Source of the DNA: Silvibacterium acidisoli
Lineage (GTDB): Bacteria; Acidobacteriota; Terriglobia; Terriglobales; Acidobacteriaceae
Direction: 5' to 3'
Assembly: GCA_022870745.1 (NCBI GenBank)
Contig: CP085323.1
Location: forward strand, 186,001-250,000
Length of the DNA stretch: 64,000 nt
The translations under genes and the position numbers were made by a program. The notes below the pieces were generated by a model. That model had not been told where the DNA came from, did no database searches, and saw only the letters and a program-made list of their open reading frames with translations. Positions 45,031 to 52,144 of this stretch are shown here, in pieces (the first letter of the stretch is position 1; each line of letters starts with the position of its first letter).

Positions 45031-46488
45031 TTAATTGAGGCGTGTCTTCGTCACCGTAAAGTCCGTCGCTGCTCTCACAATCGTGTTTTCGCCGGGCTGC
45101 CGCATTGCGCCCTGTGCCGAATAAGCTCCTGCCTCGAATCCGGGAGGCGCGGGACGCGGCACGTAATGACCGGGAATCGGAGGAGCCGCGTCACGGCCCG
45201 GCCAGTATTCCGGCCGCACCGGCCGTGCCAGCTTCGCCTGGTAGCGCTCGGGCCAGATCCAGCGAGGCAGGATGTGCCACAAAAATGCCAGCAGCGCTGC
45301 AAACCCGAAGAACACAAGCAGAGGCCGCAGCAGCGACCACGGCGACGTTTCGCCGATGCGGCTGCTGCCGATATAAGCGCGCTGCTCAGCCTCACTCGCC
45401 TCCTCGTGGAAGGAAGGCGTTGCCACTGGCGGCGCAGCCCATAGTGCTGGCCGGTCTTCAACCAGGATGGTTCCGTCGGCGAGTGTAAACTTCGCCCGGA
45501 AGCGCAGTAACCGCCCTGCAAGAAGATTGCGGCTGTTTAGATCGGCGGGGGCCTTGATTGCCACGGTGACATCGCTCATCTGGCTCACCTGCGCCAGCAG
45601 AAATGCTTTGCGCAGCGTGTCGCGATCGAGTGTAATCAGCGGCGGCCTGGTGCCTAAACGTGTCAGGGCACTTACATCAAGGGTCTTCTCACTGCCCAGG
45701 CCGATCGGCAAAACCGAAACCCCGTCCTTCTCGACATCCCTGGCGGCCTGCTCCAATCCTTCGTTGCCTGTGAGCAGGTTCGCATCGTCTCCGGCCTGCG
45801 GCTGCACATCATTGGTGCCATCCGTCAGCACCAGCAGTCGCGCCTGCGCGTGAGAGGCGCGCGCCTCGGCGGCCAGCCTGTTTGCCGCTATCGAAACCGC
45901 GGAATAGAGCGCAGTGTTGTTGCGCCGTTCCGGCGCAACCAGGGCATCGAGTTCAGCCTTGGCCTCTGAGCGTGTACTCACGAAATGTGCGCCATCGATC
46001 CCAGCCTGCACATTCCTTCCGGAAAATCCGGCGATGGCCACGCGATCGCGGCCGTCCGTGAAACCTTCGAGGAAGGCCGCTGCTGCCTGGCGCGCAGCAT
46101 CGAAGCGAGTCTGTCCCGCCATGTCGTCCTTGAGCATGCTGCCGCTCACATCGATCAGCAACATCGCCATCTGCGGCCGCTGCGTGGCTTCAGACTGTGC
46201 ATTCGAGGCTACTGCATAGAACGGCACGGCCGGCTGGCCATCCACCTGAATCTCGGTGCGTGGAGCAAGTTCGCGCACAGGCGGTAAAGGAACATGCGTG
46301 GGATGCCCCGAGGCGTCAACGAATCCGAATCGCAGACGGAAGCAAGGCTCGCCTGTACCCTGTTCGCACTCCATAAGCACCGGCTTCTGCGAGAACTCGA
46401 GCGACACGCCCCCGCCCGTCTGAGCGGCAAGCGGCATCAGAGCTCCGAAAAGAGCTGCCGAAATCGTAACTATGATCGCTCTCTTCAT
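45031..46488 (-). CDS. Membrane-anchored VWA protein of the type VI island
   Basis: 485 residues. A signal peptide (IIVTISAALFGALMPLAAQ) is followed by a von Willebrand A domain at about 105-300 with the intact MIDAS motif LIDVSGSMLKDD, a Thr/Gly region, and LVLTDGTNDVQ. A later transmembrane helix (LLVFFGFAALLAFLWHILP) and a proline-rich cytoplasmic tail finish it. VWA proteins bind partners through a metal ion. It overlaps the preceding gene by 4 bp and precedes tssB by 11 bp, so it is a fixed part of the operon. A role in anchoring or gating the baseplate is conceivable, not shown. Confidence 0.82.
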   Translation of the reverse strand: MKRAIIVTISAALFGALMPLAAQTGGGVSLEFSQKPVLMECEQGTGEPCFRLRFGFVDASGHPTHVPLPPVRELAPRTEIQVDGQPAVPFYAVASNAQSEATQRPQMAMLLIDVSGSMLKDDMAGQTRFDAARQAAAAFLEGFTDGRDRVAIAGFSGRNVQAGIDGAHFVSTRSEAKAELDALVAPERRNNTALYSAVSIAANRLAAEARASHAQARLLVLTDGTNDVQPQAGDDANLLTGNEGLEQAARDVEKDGVSVLPIGLGSEKTLDVSALTRLGTRPPLITLDRDTLRKAFLLAQVSQMSDVTVAIKAPADLNSRNLLAGRLLRFRAKFTLADGTILVEDRPALWAAPPVATPSFHEEASEAEQRAYIGSSRIGETSPWSLLRPLLVFFGFAALLAFLWHILPRWIWPERYQAKLARPVRPEYWPGRDAAPPIPGHYVPRPAPPGFEAGAYSAQGAMRQPGENTIVRAATDFTVTKTRLN

Positions 46489-47438
46489 GCCTTTTGCCTG
46501 CTTTGCTTGTTCTTCATCACAAACATCAGGGTGGTGCGGCCCACAACGATGAGGCTCTGGTCTTCAAGCGGCCGCGGAGTCGTCACCGAGCGATCCTGCA
46601 GGCGAAGCATGAACCGCCGCAGCCCCGACTCCGTCATAAGGTCGGGATGGCGGGTGATGTAGAAGCGTCCATCCTTCGCGAAGATCCGTGCATGGCGCGG
46701 AGCAACGGAAGCATCGGGAATATAGATGTCCACTTCGCGCCCATAGCTCGTCTTCGACAAGTCCGCACTCTGGCTCCCCACCAGATAACTGTCACCGTCC
46801 TGTACCGCCCACTCCTTGCTGCCGAGCTTATTGACCGCGCGCGCATCGCCGCTATTCACAAAGCGAAGCACCGCGCTGCGTAACAGTACGGGAGCAAAGG
46901 CGATGCCAAAGCTGATGCCGGCGCCTGTCAGCACAAAGGCAAGACACTGCGCAACGTCTGGAATCCATTCGCTCAGCATCGCGAATGCGATCCCACCGAT
47001 GCAACCTCCGCACACGCCGCCGGCCATTCCATGTGCGAGCCGCGCGCGGTTCACTGAGATCCAACGCGCGCCCAGTCCAGCGCCGATCACTCCACCGGTG
47101 ACCATCCATCCAAGCACGATGGCAAGCGGCAGAGCACCGGGCAACACATCACGCAAAGGCAGATGCAATGCACCCGATGCAGCTCCGCCCAGGAATCCAA
47201 TGGCTGCGCCAGAGAAGACCCATCGCGCCTGCACGCGATTCCCCGCCCACTTCTCATCGAAGACAACCGTCAGGCCGCCGATAAATCCACCGAGCAGAGC
47301 CGCAGCCGCAACAACCGGCACCCATACCGGCGTGCCTACAGGCAGCAGAGAGACGAGGATCGCCTGCCCCGCCCAGGCGAGCAATCCTGCCGAACCGCCA
47401 GCTAATGACATAAAGTAAAGCAGCTGAGTGATGTTCAT
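46485..47438 (-). CDS. Polytopic membrane protein with C-terminal FHA domain
   Basis: 317 residues. The N-terminal 200 residues hold five to six glycine-rich helices (AAAALLGGFIGGLTVVF, IGFLGGAASGALHL, GGVCGGCIGGIAFAML). The C-terminal 110 residues form an FHA-like domain (SYGREVDIYIPDASVAPRHA) with the Gly-Arg and Ser/His-type positions, though SVAPRHA is not the exact SxxH. First gene of the tss operon. Together with the other FHA protein it could relay phosphorylation to the machine at the inner membrane, perhaps standing in for missing TssL/TssM. That last point is inference. Confidence 0.75.
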   Translation of the reverse strand: MNITQLLYFMSLAGGSAGLLAWAGQAILVSLLPVGTPVWVPVVAAAALLGGFIGGLTVVFDEKWAGNRVQARWVFSGAAIGFLGGAASGALHLPLRDVLPGALPLAIVLGWMVTGGVIGAGLGARWISVNRARLAHGMAGGVCGGCIGGIAFAMLSEWIPDVAQCLAFVLTGAGISFGIAFAPVLLRSAVLRFVNSGDARAVNKLGSKEWAVQDGDSYLVGSQSADLSKTSYGREVDIYIPDASVAPRHARIFAKDGRFYITRHPDLMTESGLRRFMLRLQDRSVTTPRPLEDQSLIVVGRTTLMFVMKNKQSRQKA

Positions 47439-47594
47439 CGCGGATTCGTGACGTCAAAATGAGCGGCATCCGTCACGCATTGAATTCTCTATGCTTCATC
47501 CATCAGAGTTGTGCCAGATCGTCTGATTTATGGCCAGATCGCGCTCCAAAAATTTTCGATTTTGATCATTAACACCCGATTCACCGTTTCTTGT
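47439..47594. promoter_or_regulatory. Divergent control region between the tss operon and the ubiquitin-like operon
   Basis: 156 AT-rich bases between the two divergent operons (minus from 47438, plus from 47595). Both should start transcription here. No clean -35/-10 pair was found. The TGACGT pair near 47450 and ATTTTTCGATTTTG near 47552 are noted only as AT-rich candidates. Confidence 0.45.
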
Positions 47595-48566
47595 ATGACA
47601 TTTGTTACAACGGCATCTGTACTTGCCGCGTTCCAACCCCCTTTGGAGCCTGTATTGTTTCGCAGCGCAATCATCGCCGGCTTGGGCGCACTCGGCAGCG
47701 AACTGGCACAGCATGTTGGTCACCTGAAGCCACGACAGGTCATCCTGGTCGATCAGGATCTTCTCGAATACAAGAACATCGAGCGTTCCATCTTCTGGCG
47801 AGACGCAAGCCCCGGGCAATCCAAAGTAGTCGCAGCAGCGCAAATCCTATCCAACGCTTTTCCTGACACGGAATGGATCGGTATCACCGGCGAAATCGCC
47901 GATCTCTCAACTGATTTTTTTGTGGAAAGCGACATCCTGCTCGGTGCGGTAGATACAGATCTGGCACGCGTGGAGATGGCGGCAATCGGAGCCCGCTACG
48001 CTCTCGACATCTGCGACGCCGGCCTGGGCGGCACAAGCCTGCACGTAGGGCGGGTCTCATGGTTTCCGCATGATCGCGACCTGCAGTCGGCCTGCTTTAC
48101 CTGCCTGCTCAGCGCCCGTCGCCGTGCGGAGCTGCTTCAGTTCTGGCAGGCAGAAAACCACTCCTGCTCGCGATCGACCCAGCCGCTCGATCCAACCTGG
48201 TCAAGCACCTCAGAAACAGTAAAGCGCATCGCAAAAGTCCAGGCGATGGCCGCCGCCCGGGCCGGAACGCGAAGGTCGAGATGGCCCTCGCAAACATTGC
48301 AAATCGATCTTGGCGCGAAACAACGGGTGCATCGAATTCATCATCTCCACAGCGAAGACTGTCCCTTTCACGACAACGACGTCTTCCGCGGTGAGCTCTT
48401 CCCACGATGTTCGCGTGCGGTCTGTTCAAGCTGCGGCACTACCGTGCCAACCTCGGTGCGCGTAGGCTGGCTACGAAACTGGGGACGATGCGATCAATGC
48501 GGCGGAAGACAGGTACCGGACGACGCCCGGCAGTTCGTGACGGAGGCCGATGAACAATTTGCGTGA
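47595..48566 (+). CDS. E1-like (ThiF/MoeB-family) adenylating enzyme with zinc-binding C-terminus
   Basis: 323 residues from the ATG at 47595. A TTG at 47655 with GGAG six bases upstream is a serious alternative and would start close to the Rossmann core. The E1 adenylation pattern is complete: GLGALGSELAQ (nucleotide loop), VDQDLLEYKNIERSIFWRD (Asp, Asn-x-x-Arg), GQSKVVAAA (Lys), and GAVDTDLARVEM (second Asp and Arg). Two CxxC pairs (ACFTCLL; CSSCG with CDQCGG near the end) suggest bound zinc as in other E1-like proteins. It should activate the C-terminal glycine of the ubiquitin-like protein with ATP and pass it to the E2. The catalytic cysteine is not certain. Confidence 0.87.
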   Translation: MTFVTTASVLAAFQPPLEPVLFRSAIIAGLGALGSELAQHVGHLKPRQVILVDQDLLEYKNIERSIFWRDASPGQSKVVAAAQILSNAFPDTEWIGITGEIADLSTDFFVESDILLGAVDTDLARVEMAAIGARYALDICDAGLGGTSLHVGRVSWFPHDRDLQSACFTCLLSARRRAELLQFWQAENHSCSRSTQPLDPTWSSTSETVKRIAKVQAMAAARAGTRRSRWPSQTLQIDLGAKQRVHRIHHLHSEDCPFHDNDVFRGELFPRCSRAVCSSCGTTVPTSVRVGWLRNWGRCDQCGGRQVPDDARQFVTEADEQFA

Positions 48567-49278
48567 TCTGGTTCTGCTTGCGTTGTGGGCGATGCTGGGC
48601 TTCGCAACTCAGCTCACCGCCACCCATTGGGGGCTTGCCGGTGCGCTTGCCGGCGGCGTACTCTGTGGCATCGTTGTATGGCTCGCGCCGAAGCTTCTCG
48701 CGATTTCGTTCGATGATCTATGGCCTTTGCCACTCACTGCTTTAGCAGCAAGCTTGCTCGGGGTGGCGTGCTGCCGCATCGTCGGCCAGACGAATATGGG
48801 CTATCTCATGTGGCTGGCTCCGCTTCTCGCGATGCTGCCCACAGGCATTCCTGCCGTTGTGTGGCTGGCCCGCGGACAGCGTTGCGGACTATGCAAACGG
48901 GCGCTGAGGAATGTCCTCGCCTTCTCCTGTCCGCGCTGCTCCATGCACATCTGCGAATATTGCTGGGAGTTTGGCCGCGAACGCTGCCGGCTTTGCGAAG
49001 AAAACCACATCGCACTGCTGCCGGCCGAATCAGCCTGGTGGATCGATCGCTTCGGAGAACGCAGAGCGGCCGGCGACTGCTCTCTCTGTCGCACCTCCGC
49101 AGGCGCTACACATACGCCGCAGTGGGGCTGCGGAGGTTGCGGCCATAACCAGTGTGTGAGTTGCTGGGACGACTGCAACGGCGTCTGCTCCCGGTGCGGC
49201 TGGGTTATCCCCGATGTAGAAGACAGCAATATCAATCAAGGCCGGAATCACTCGCCCAAGGACAGGAGCTATGCCTAA
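48550..49278 (+). CDS. Membrane-anchored protein with two RING-like zinc clusters (candidate E3)
   Basis: 242 residues. Four N-terminal membrane helices (for example VLLALWAMLGFATQL, LALVLxx-type LPLTALAASLLGVAC) are followed by a cytoplasmic cysteine-rich region. Cluster 1: CGLC, CPRC, a His before CEYC, then CRLC. Cluster 2: CSLC, CGGC, CVSC, CSRC. Each gives four paired ligands in cross-brace order, as in RING/treble-clef domains. RING domains bind E2 enzymes, so a membrane E3 is a natural reading. The ATG at 48550 has GGAGG just upstream and overlaps the E1 gene by 17 bp. Confidence 0.78.
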   Translation: MNNLRDLVLLALWAMLGFATQLTATHWGLAGALAGGVLCGIVVWLAPKLLAISFDDLWPLPLTALAASLLGVACCRIVGQTNMGYLMWLAPLLAMLPTGIPAVVWLARGQRCGLCKRALRNVLAFSCPRCSMHICEYCWEFGRERCRLCEENHIALLPAESAWWIDRFGERRAAGDCSLCRTSAGATHTPQWGCGGCGHNQCVSCWDDCNGVCSRCGWVIPDVEDSNINQGRNHSPKDRSYA

Positions 49279-49531
49279 GTACCAGATTTTCTTCGATACG
49301 CTTCGCGCCGAGCGCAAATTCAACGTCGATGTCGATGAGAACGAGACCCTCGAAACCACACTCGATGAAATTCTCTTCGAACTGCGGGAGCGCGGCGACT
49401 ACCTGAAAGGCGAAGGTCAGCCGCAGGTAGTGTGGAACGGCGTATCACTCGATTTCGGAATTCCGTTGGGAGAACAGGGAGTGCGGCCGAACGACATCCT
49501 GCGTGTCTCCACCATCGTTCTCAATGGATAG
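49271..49531 (+). CDS. Ubiquitin-like beta-grasp protein ending in glycine
   Basis: 86 residues. The start has AGGAG upstream and overlaps the RING-like gene by 8 bp. The beta-grasp order can be traced: strand (YQIFFDTL), strand (RKFNVDVDEN), helix (LETTLDEILFELRERG), strand (PQVVWNGVSLDFG), and the ubiquitin-like turn GVRPNDILRVST. The C-terminus is ...VLNG with the final glycine free, so no processing peptidase is needed before adenylation. It is probably the modifier that the neighbouring E1 and E2 attach to target lysines. Family alternatives such as YukD-like folds cannot be excluded by eye. Confidence 0.82.
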   Translation: MPKYQIFFDTLRAERKFNVDVDENETLETTLDEILFELRERGDYLKGEGQPQVVWNGVSLDFGIPLGEQGVRPNDILRVSTIVLNG

Positions 49532-49538
49532 AGCCATC

Positions 49539-50105
49539 ATGAACCCTACACTGCGCGAACGGCGCATGCAGTCGGAGTGGCTGTTGTTGACGAAACTGGC
49601 TGAAAGCAATCCGGAGATCATCGACAGCCTCGACAGGACTCCCGATGCCTTCCGCGTTCACCTCTCCAACACACCGGGGTGGATCGCGGTAGAAGACCGG
49701 CCAGTCCTGCAGAGCGAACACTGGATCGAATATCTCTTTCCACGTTACTATCCCACGCTCCCGCTCGAAGCCTACTGCCGGCGCCCTGCGTTCCATCCGA
49801 ATATTCATCCGGAAACAGGCTTTCTATGCCTATGGGAAGACTACCTTCCCAATCGTTCCATGCTGGACGCGGTGGTGACGACCCGCGCCGTGCTCGCGCA
49901 CCAGGCAATGAATCGTAGTGCGCAACACTGCATGCAGCCCGCTGCGTTCCACTGCGACCCGCTTGAGATACCGGCGCTGTGCGTCCCGGAGAGTTGCCGT
50001 ACTATGCAGGGCACACTTCAGGGTCAGCGTCGATCCAGGCTTACCTCCATTCCGGACGAGTCCGGAAACCTACAGGATTCCCTTGCGATTTCTCATTCTC
50101 AGTGA
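49539..50105 (+). CDS. E2-like (UBC-fold) conjugating enzyme
   Basis: 188 residues from the ATG at 49539; an ATG at 49524 overlaps the Ubl stop. The UBC pattern is very close to eukaryotic E2: a starting helix LRERRMQSEWLLLTKLAESN, YLFPRYYPTLPLEAY (the P-x-x-P turn region), and HPNIHPETGFLCLWED. This carries the HPN motif at 86-88 and the catalytic cysteine at 97. It should take the Ubl from the E1 as a thioester. The C-terminal 60 residues are not UBC-like. The stop lies 23 bp inside the following phosphoesterase gene. Confidence 0.9.
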   Translation: MNPTLRERRMQSEWLLLTKLAESNPEIIDSLDRTPDAFRVHLSNTPGWIAVEDRPVLQSEHWIEYLFPRYYPTLPLEAYCRRPAFHPNIHPETGFLCLWEDYLPNRSMLDAVVTTRAVLAHQAMNRSAQHCMQPAAFHCDPLEIPALCVPESCRTMQGTLQGQRRSRLTSIPDESGNLQDSLAISHSQ

Positions 50106-50823
50106 CATACACGCCAACTGGGAGGCGCTTGAGGCCGTCTCTGCCGATGCGGCCACACGCGGCTTCGATCTCGTTCTCTGCCTTGGGGATGTTGTGGGGT
50201 ATGGTCCCAATCCCAATGAAGTAGCCGAATGGGTCACAAACCACGCGGACGTTGTCGTGCGCGGCAACCACGACCGTGCCTGCACCTACGTAGGCAACCA
50301 CGACTCGTTTCACCCAATTGCGCAACACTCCTCGACCTGGACAAGAGAGCAGCTTCTTCCCTGCCACTCTGACTGGCTTGCGCAGTTACCGCGAGGACCG
50401 TTGCAGGTGGACAACTTCGACCTCGTACACGGCGCTCCCGATGACGAAGACAGATACCTCTTCGACTCGGAAGAGGCCGCCGCGAGTATAAGGTATGCCG
50501 CCGAACAGGTGACCTTCTTCGGACACACCCACGTACAGGGCGGCTTTGTAGCCAGGCGCCTTCATGGAACCACCGAAGTGTCGCGTTTTCACAAAGTGCC
50601 CGCCCAGCTTGCACTGGAGTGGGATAGTCTTTACCTGCTCAATCCGGGATCGGTCGGCCAGCCACGCGACGGAGACCCGCGCGCCGCTTATTGTATCTAT
50701 GAAGCGCACAAATCCGTCGCGCACTTTTATCGCGTCGACTACGATATCCGCACTGCCCAGGAAAAGATCTTCGAAGCGGGCCTTCCTGAAGAGCTTGCCT
50801 ACCGGCTGGCCACTGGACGCTGA
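50083..50823 (+). CDS. Calcineurin-like metallophosphoesterase (YfcE-type)
   Basis: 246 residues from a TTG at 50083 with AGGA six bases upstream; no ATG or GTG near the fold start fits. The metal-binding set is complete: SDIHANWEA (Asp, His), LGDVVGYGP (Asp), RGNHDRA (Asn-His-Asp), FGHTHVQG (Gly-His-Thr-His), and the closing LNPGSVGQPRD. Such enzymes hydrolyse phosphodiesters or phosphoproteins. It overlaps the E2 gene by 23 bp, so it belongs to the operon. It could reverse kinase signalling or act on a nucleotide; the substrate is unknown. Confidence 0.88.
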   Translation: MRFLILSDIHANWEALEAVSADAATRGFDLVLCLGDVVGYGPNPNEVAEWVTNHADVVVRGNHDRACTYVGNHDSFHPIAQHSSTWTREQLLPCHSDWLAQLPRGPLQVDNFDLVHGAPDDEDRYLFDSEEAAASIRYAAEQVTFFGHTHVQGGFVARRLHGTTEVSRFHKVPAQLALEWDSLYLLNPGSVGQPRDGDPRAAYCIYEAHKSVAHFYRVDYDIRTAQEKIFEAGLPEELAYRLATGR

Positions 50824-50834
50824 CCGGTCCGGTG

Positions 50835-51353
50835 CTACAGACCGGTTCGGTGCGCTTCCAGGAAACGGTTAATCGCATCTGCCATTTCGTTGTAGCCGCT
50901 GCGATCCGTGCAGCTCAGCAGTCGCGTACCTCCGCCATTGTTCATCACCACGCGGAGCGACGCGCAGCCTTCTCCTACGCCCACGACTGCTTTTTGTACA
51001 TTGCTTAACGCATACACACGTGTTGAGAGCGGGATAGATAGAAGTGTCTGCTGCACCGTGAGCGTATTCCTGTCTGATGCGATCGAGACATGCGTCGTGC
51101 GGGCAGTGTAAAGACCTATAAAGATAAATGGCGTGCCGATCACAACCGCAAGCAGCATAGGGAAAGCACTCCAAAGGAAGCCTCTCGGCACAATGGCTCT
51201 CCCTCTCAACACCAACGCCAGCAGCCCACCTGCAAACCAGGACGCCAAACCCACGCCCAGAAAAATTCCCGCAAGAAGGGTGTACGGCGGCGCTACCACC
51301 ACCAGATTCGTCGCGTCCTGGTGTGCCACATAGATTTCGGTGGCCGGCGCCAT
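50835..51353 (-). CDS. Membrane protein with a PH-like C-terminal domain
   Basis: 172 residues from the ATG at 51353, which overlaps the previous gene's stop (TGATG). Two helices (LLAGIFLGVGLASWFAGGLL and FLWSAFPMLLAVVIGTPF) are followed by a beta-rich region (SIASDRNTLTVQQTLLS, VYALSNVQKAVVGVGEG) with a final helix, as in bacterial PH-like domains. That assignment is tentative. Last gene of the spike block, converging on the metallophosphoesterase with an 11-bp gap. Confidence 0.65.
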   Translation of the reverse strand: MAPATEIYVAHQDATNLVVVAPPYTLLAGIFLGVGLASWFAGGLLALVLRGRAIVPRGFLWSAFPMLLAVVIGTPFIFIGLYTARTTHVSIASDRNTLTVQQTLLSIPLSTRVYALSNVQKAVVGVGEGCASLRVVMNNGGGTRLLSCTDRSGYNEMADAINRFLEAHRTGL

Positions 51354-52141
51354 CAGGCCTCCACTCCGGGCAGGTTCCAGGTTTCTTCTCCGTAATCGAC
51401 TCGAGTACAACCTACTGCTTCGAAAACACCGCGCAGCGGTTCTGTAGAGAGAAGAATGACCCCGCCGTCTTCAGGACTCTCGCGAACGTACAGCGTAATT
51501 CCCTGGAGCGCGTCGAGTGTCTCTTGAGGAAATCCCTCAGGGATAGAAGCATTCTCGAGAAGCGGTACGTACCAGGGAAAGATGCGATAGACACGTTCGG
51601 TAATGATGGTCAGGTGATATTCCTGCAAGGTGCGTAACAGGCGCTTCTCTTCAAGCCGCGACAAAAGCTGCAAGCCACTTCCTGTACCCAGCATCGTGGT
51701 CATGGCATGAAGCCGGGCTGTTCCCTGCTTTTGAACGCGCAGCAGAATGGGCATCGGCTGAGGAAGGTTTTCAGGATCGAGATCTTCGACATCCGATCCG
51801 CGAAGCAGCCGCGGCGCAGGACGATGCACCCAGACACCAAGCCCCGTCTGTGGAAGCCAGTGCCTCGCATTGTCGCCGAGCAGAAGACTCGCCGACCGGT
51901 CCGCGCTACGGCTCAATGCGATGAAGCTCTCGTGCGAGAAGCCTAGGTTGCGAGTGAAGTGAAGCACGAGCGCTTCAAGAAACTGGCGGAGCGCGTCATA
52001 AGAATCCGGACGGGCGCCGACCGGGCACGGGACGAACCAATGCTCGTAGCCTGTGGGACTTCCCTTGAATACCAGCCGCTCAACCGGAACATACATCCTC
52101 AGATCGTTCCGCTCCACTGCGGCGCGTGCGCTTTCGGTCAT
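51353..52141 (-). CDS. Unknown protein of the type VI spike block (paralogue of the next gene)
   Basis: 262 residues, soluble, no signal peptide. I do not recognise the family. Its C-terminal module (ITLYVRESPEDGGVILLS) is shared with the adjacent 52145 protein, which has FDVYIRESPEDEGFVIAS. Aromatic-rich N-terminal half (YEHWFVPCPVGARPDSY). It sits three bases from its neighbour in an operon with vgrG, the usual place for effector adaptors, immunity or toxin proteins, but none is supported by a motif here. Confidence 0.65.
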   Translation of the reverse strand: MTESARAAVERNDLRMYVPVERLVFKGSPTGYEHWFVPCPVGARPDSYDALRQFLEALVLHFTRNLGFSHESFIALSRSADRSASLLLGDNARHWLPQTGLGVWVHRPAPRLLRGSDVEDLDPENLPQPMPILLRVQKQGTARLHAMTTMLGTGSGLQLLSRLEEKRLLRTLQEYHLTIITERVYRIFPWYVPLLENASIPEGFPQETLDALQGITLYVRESPEDGGVILLSTEPLRGVFEAVGCTRVDYGEETWNLPGVEA

Positions 52142-52144
52142 CCC

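Noticed and set aside
47502-47516. TGGCAC-like element on the minus strand that could be a sigma-54 promoter for the tss operon
   Set aside because: TGGCAC is followed after five bases by TGAT, not the TTGC needed for the -12 element.
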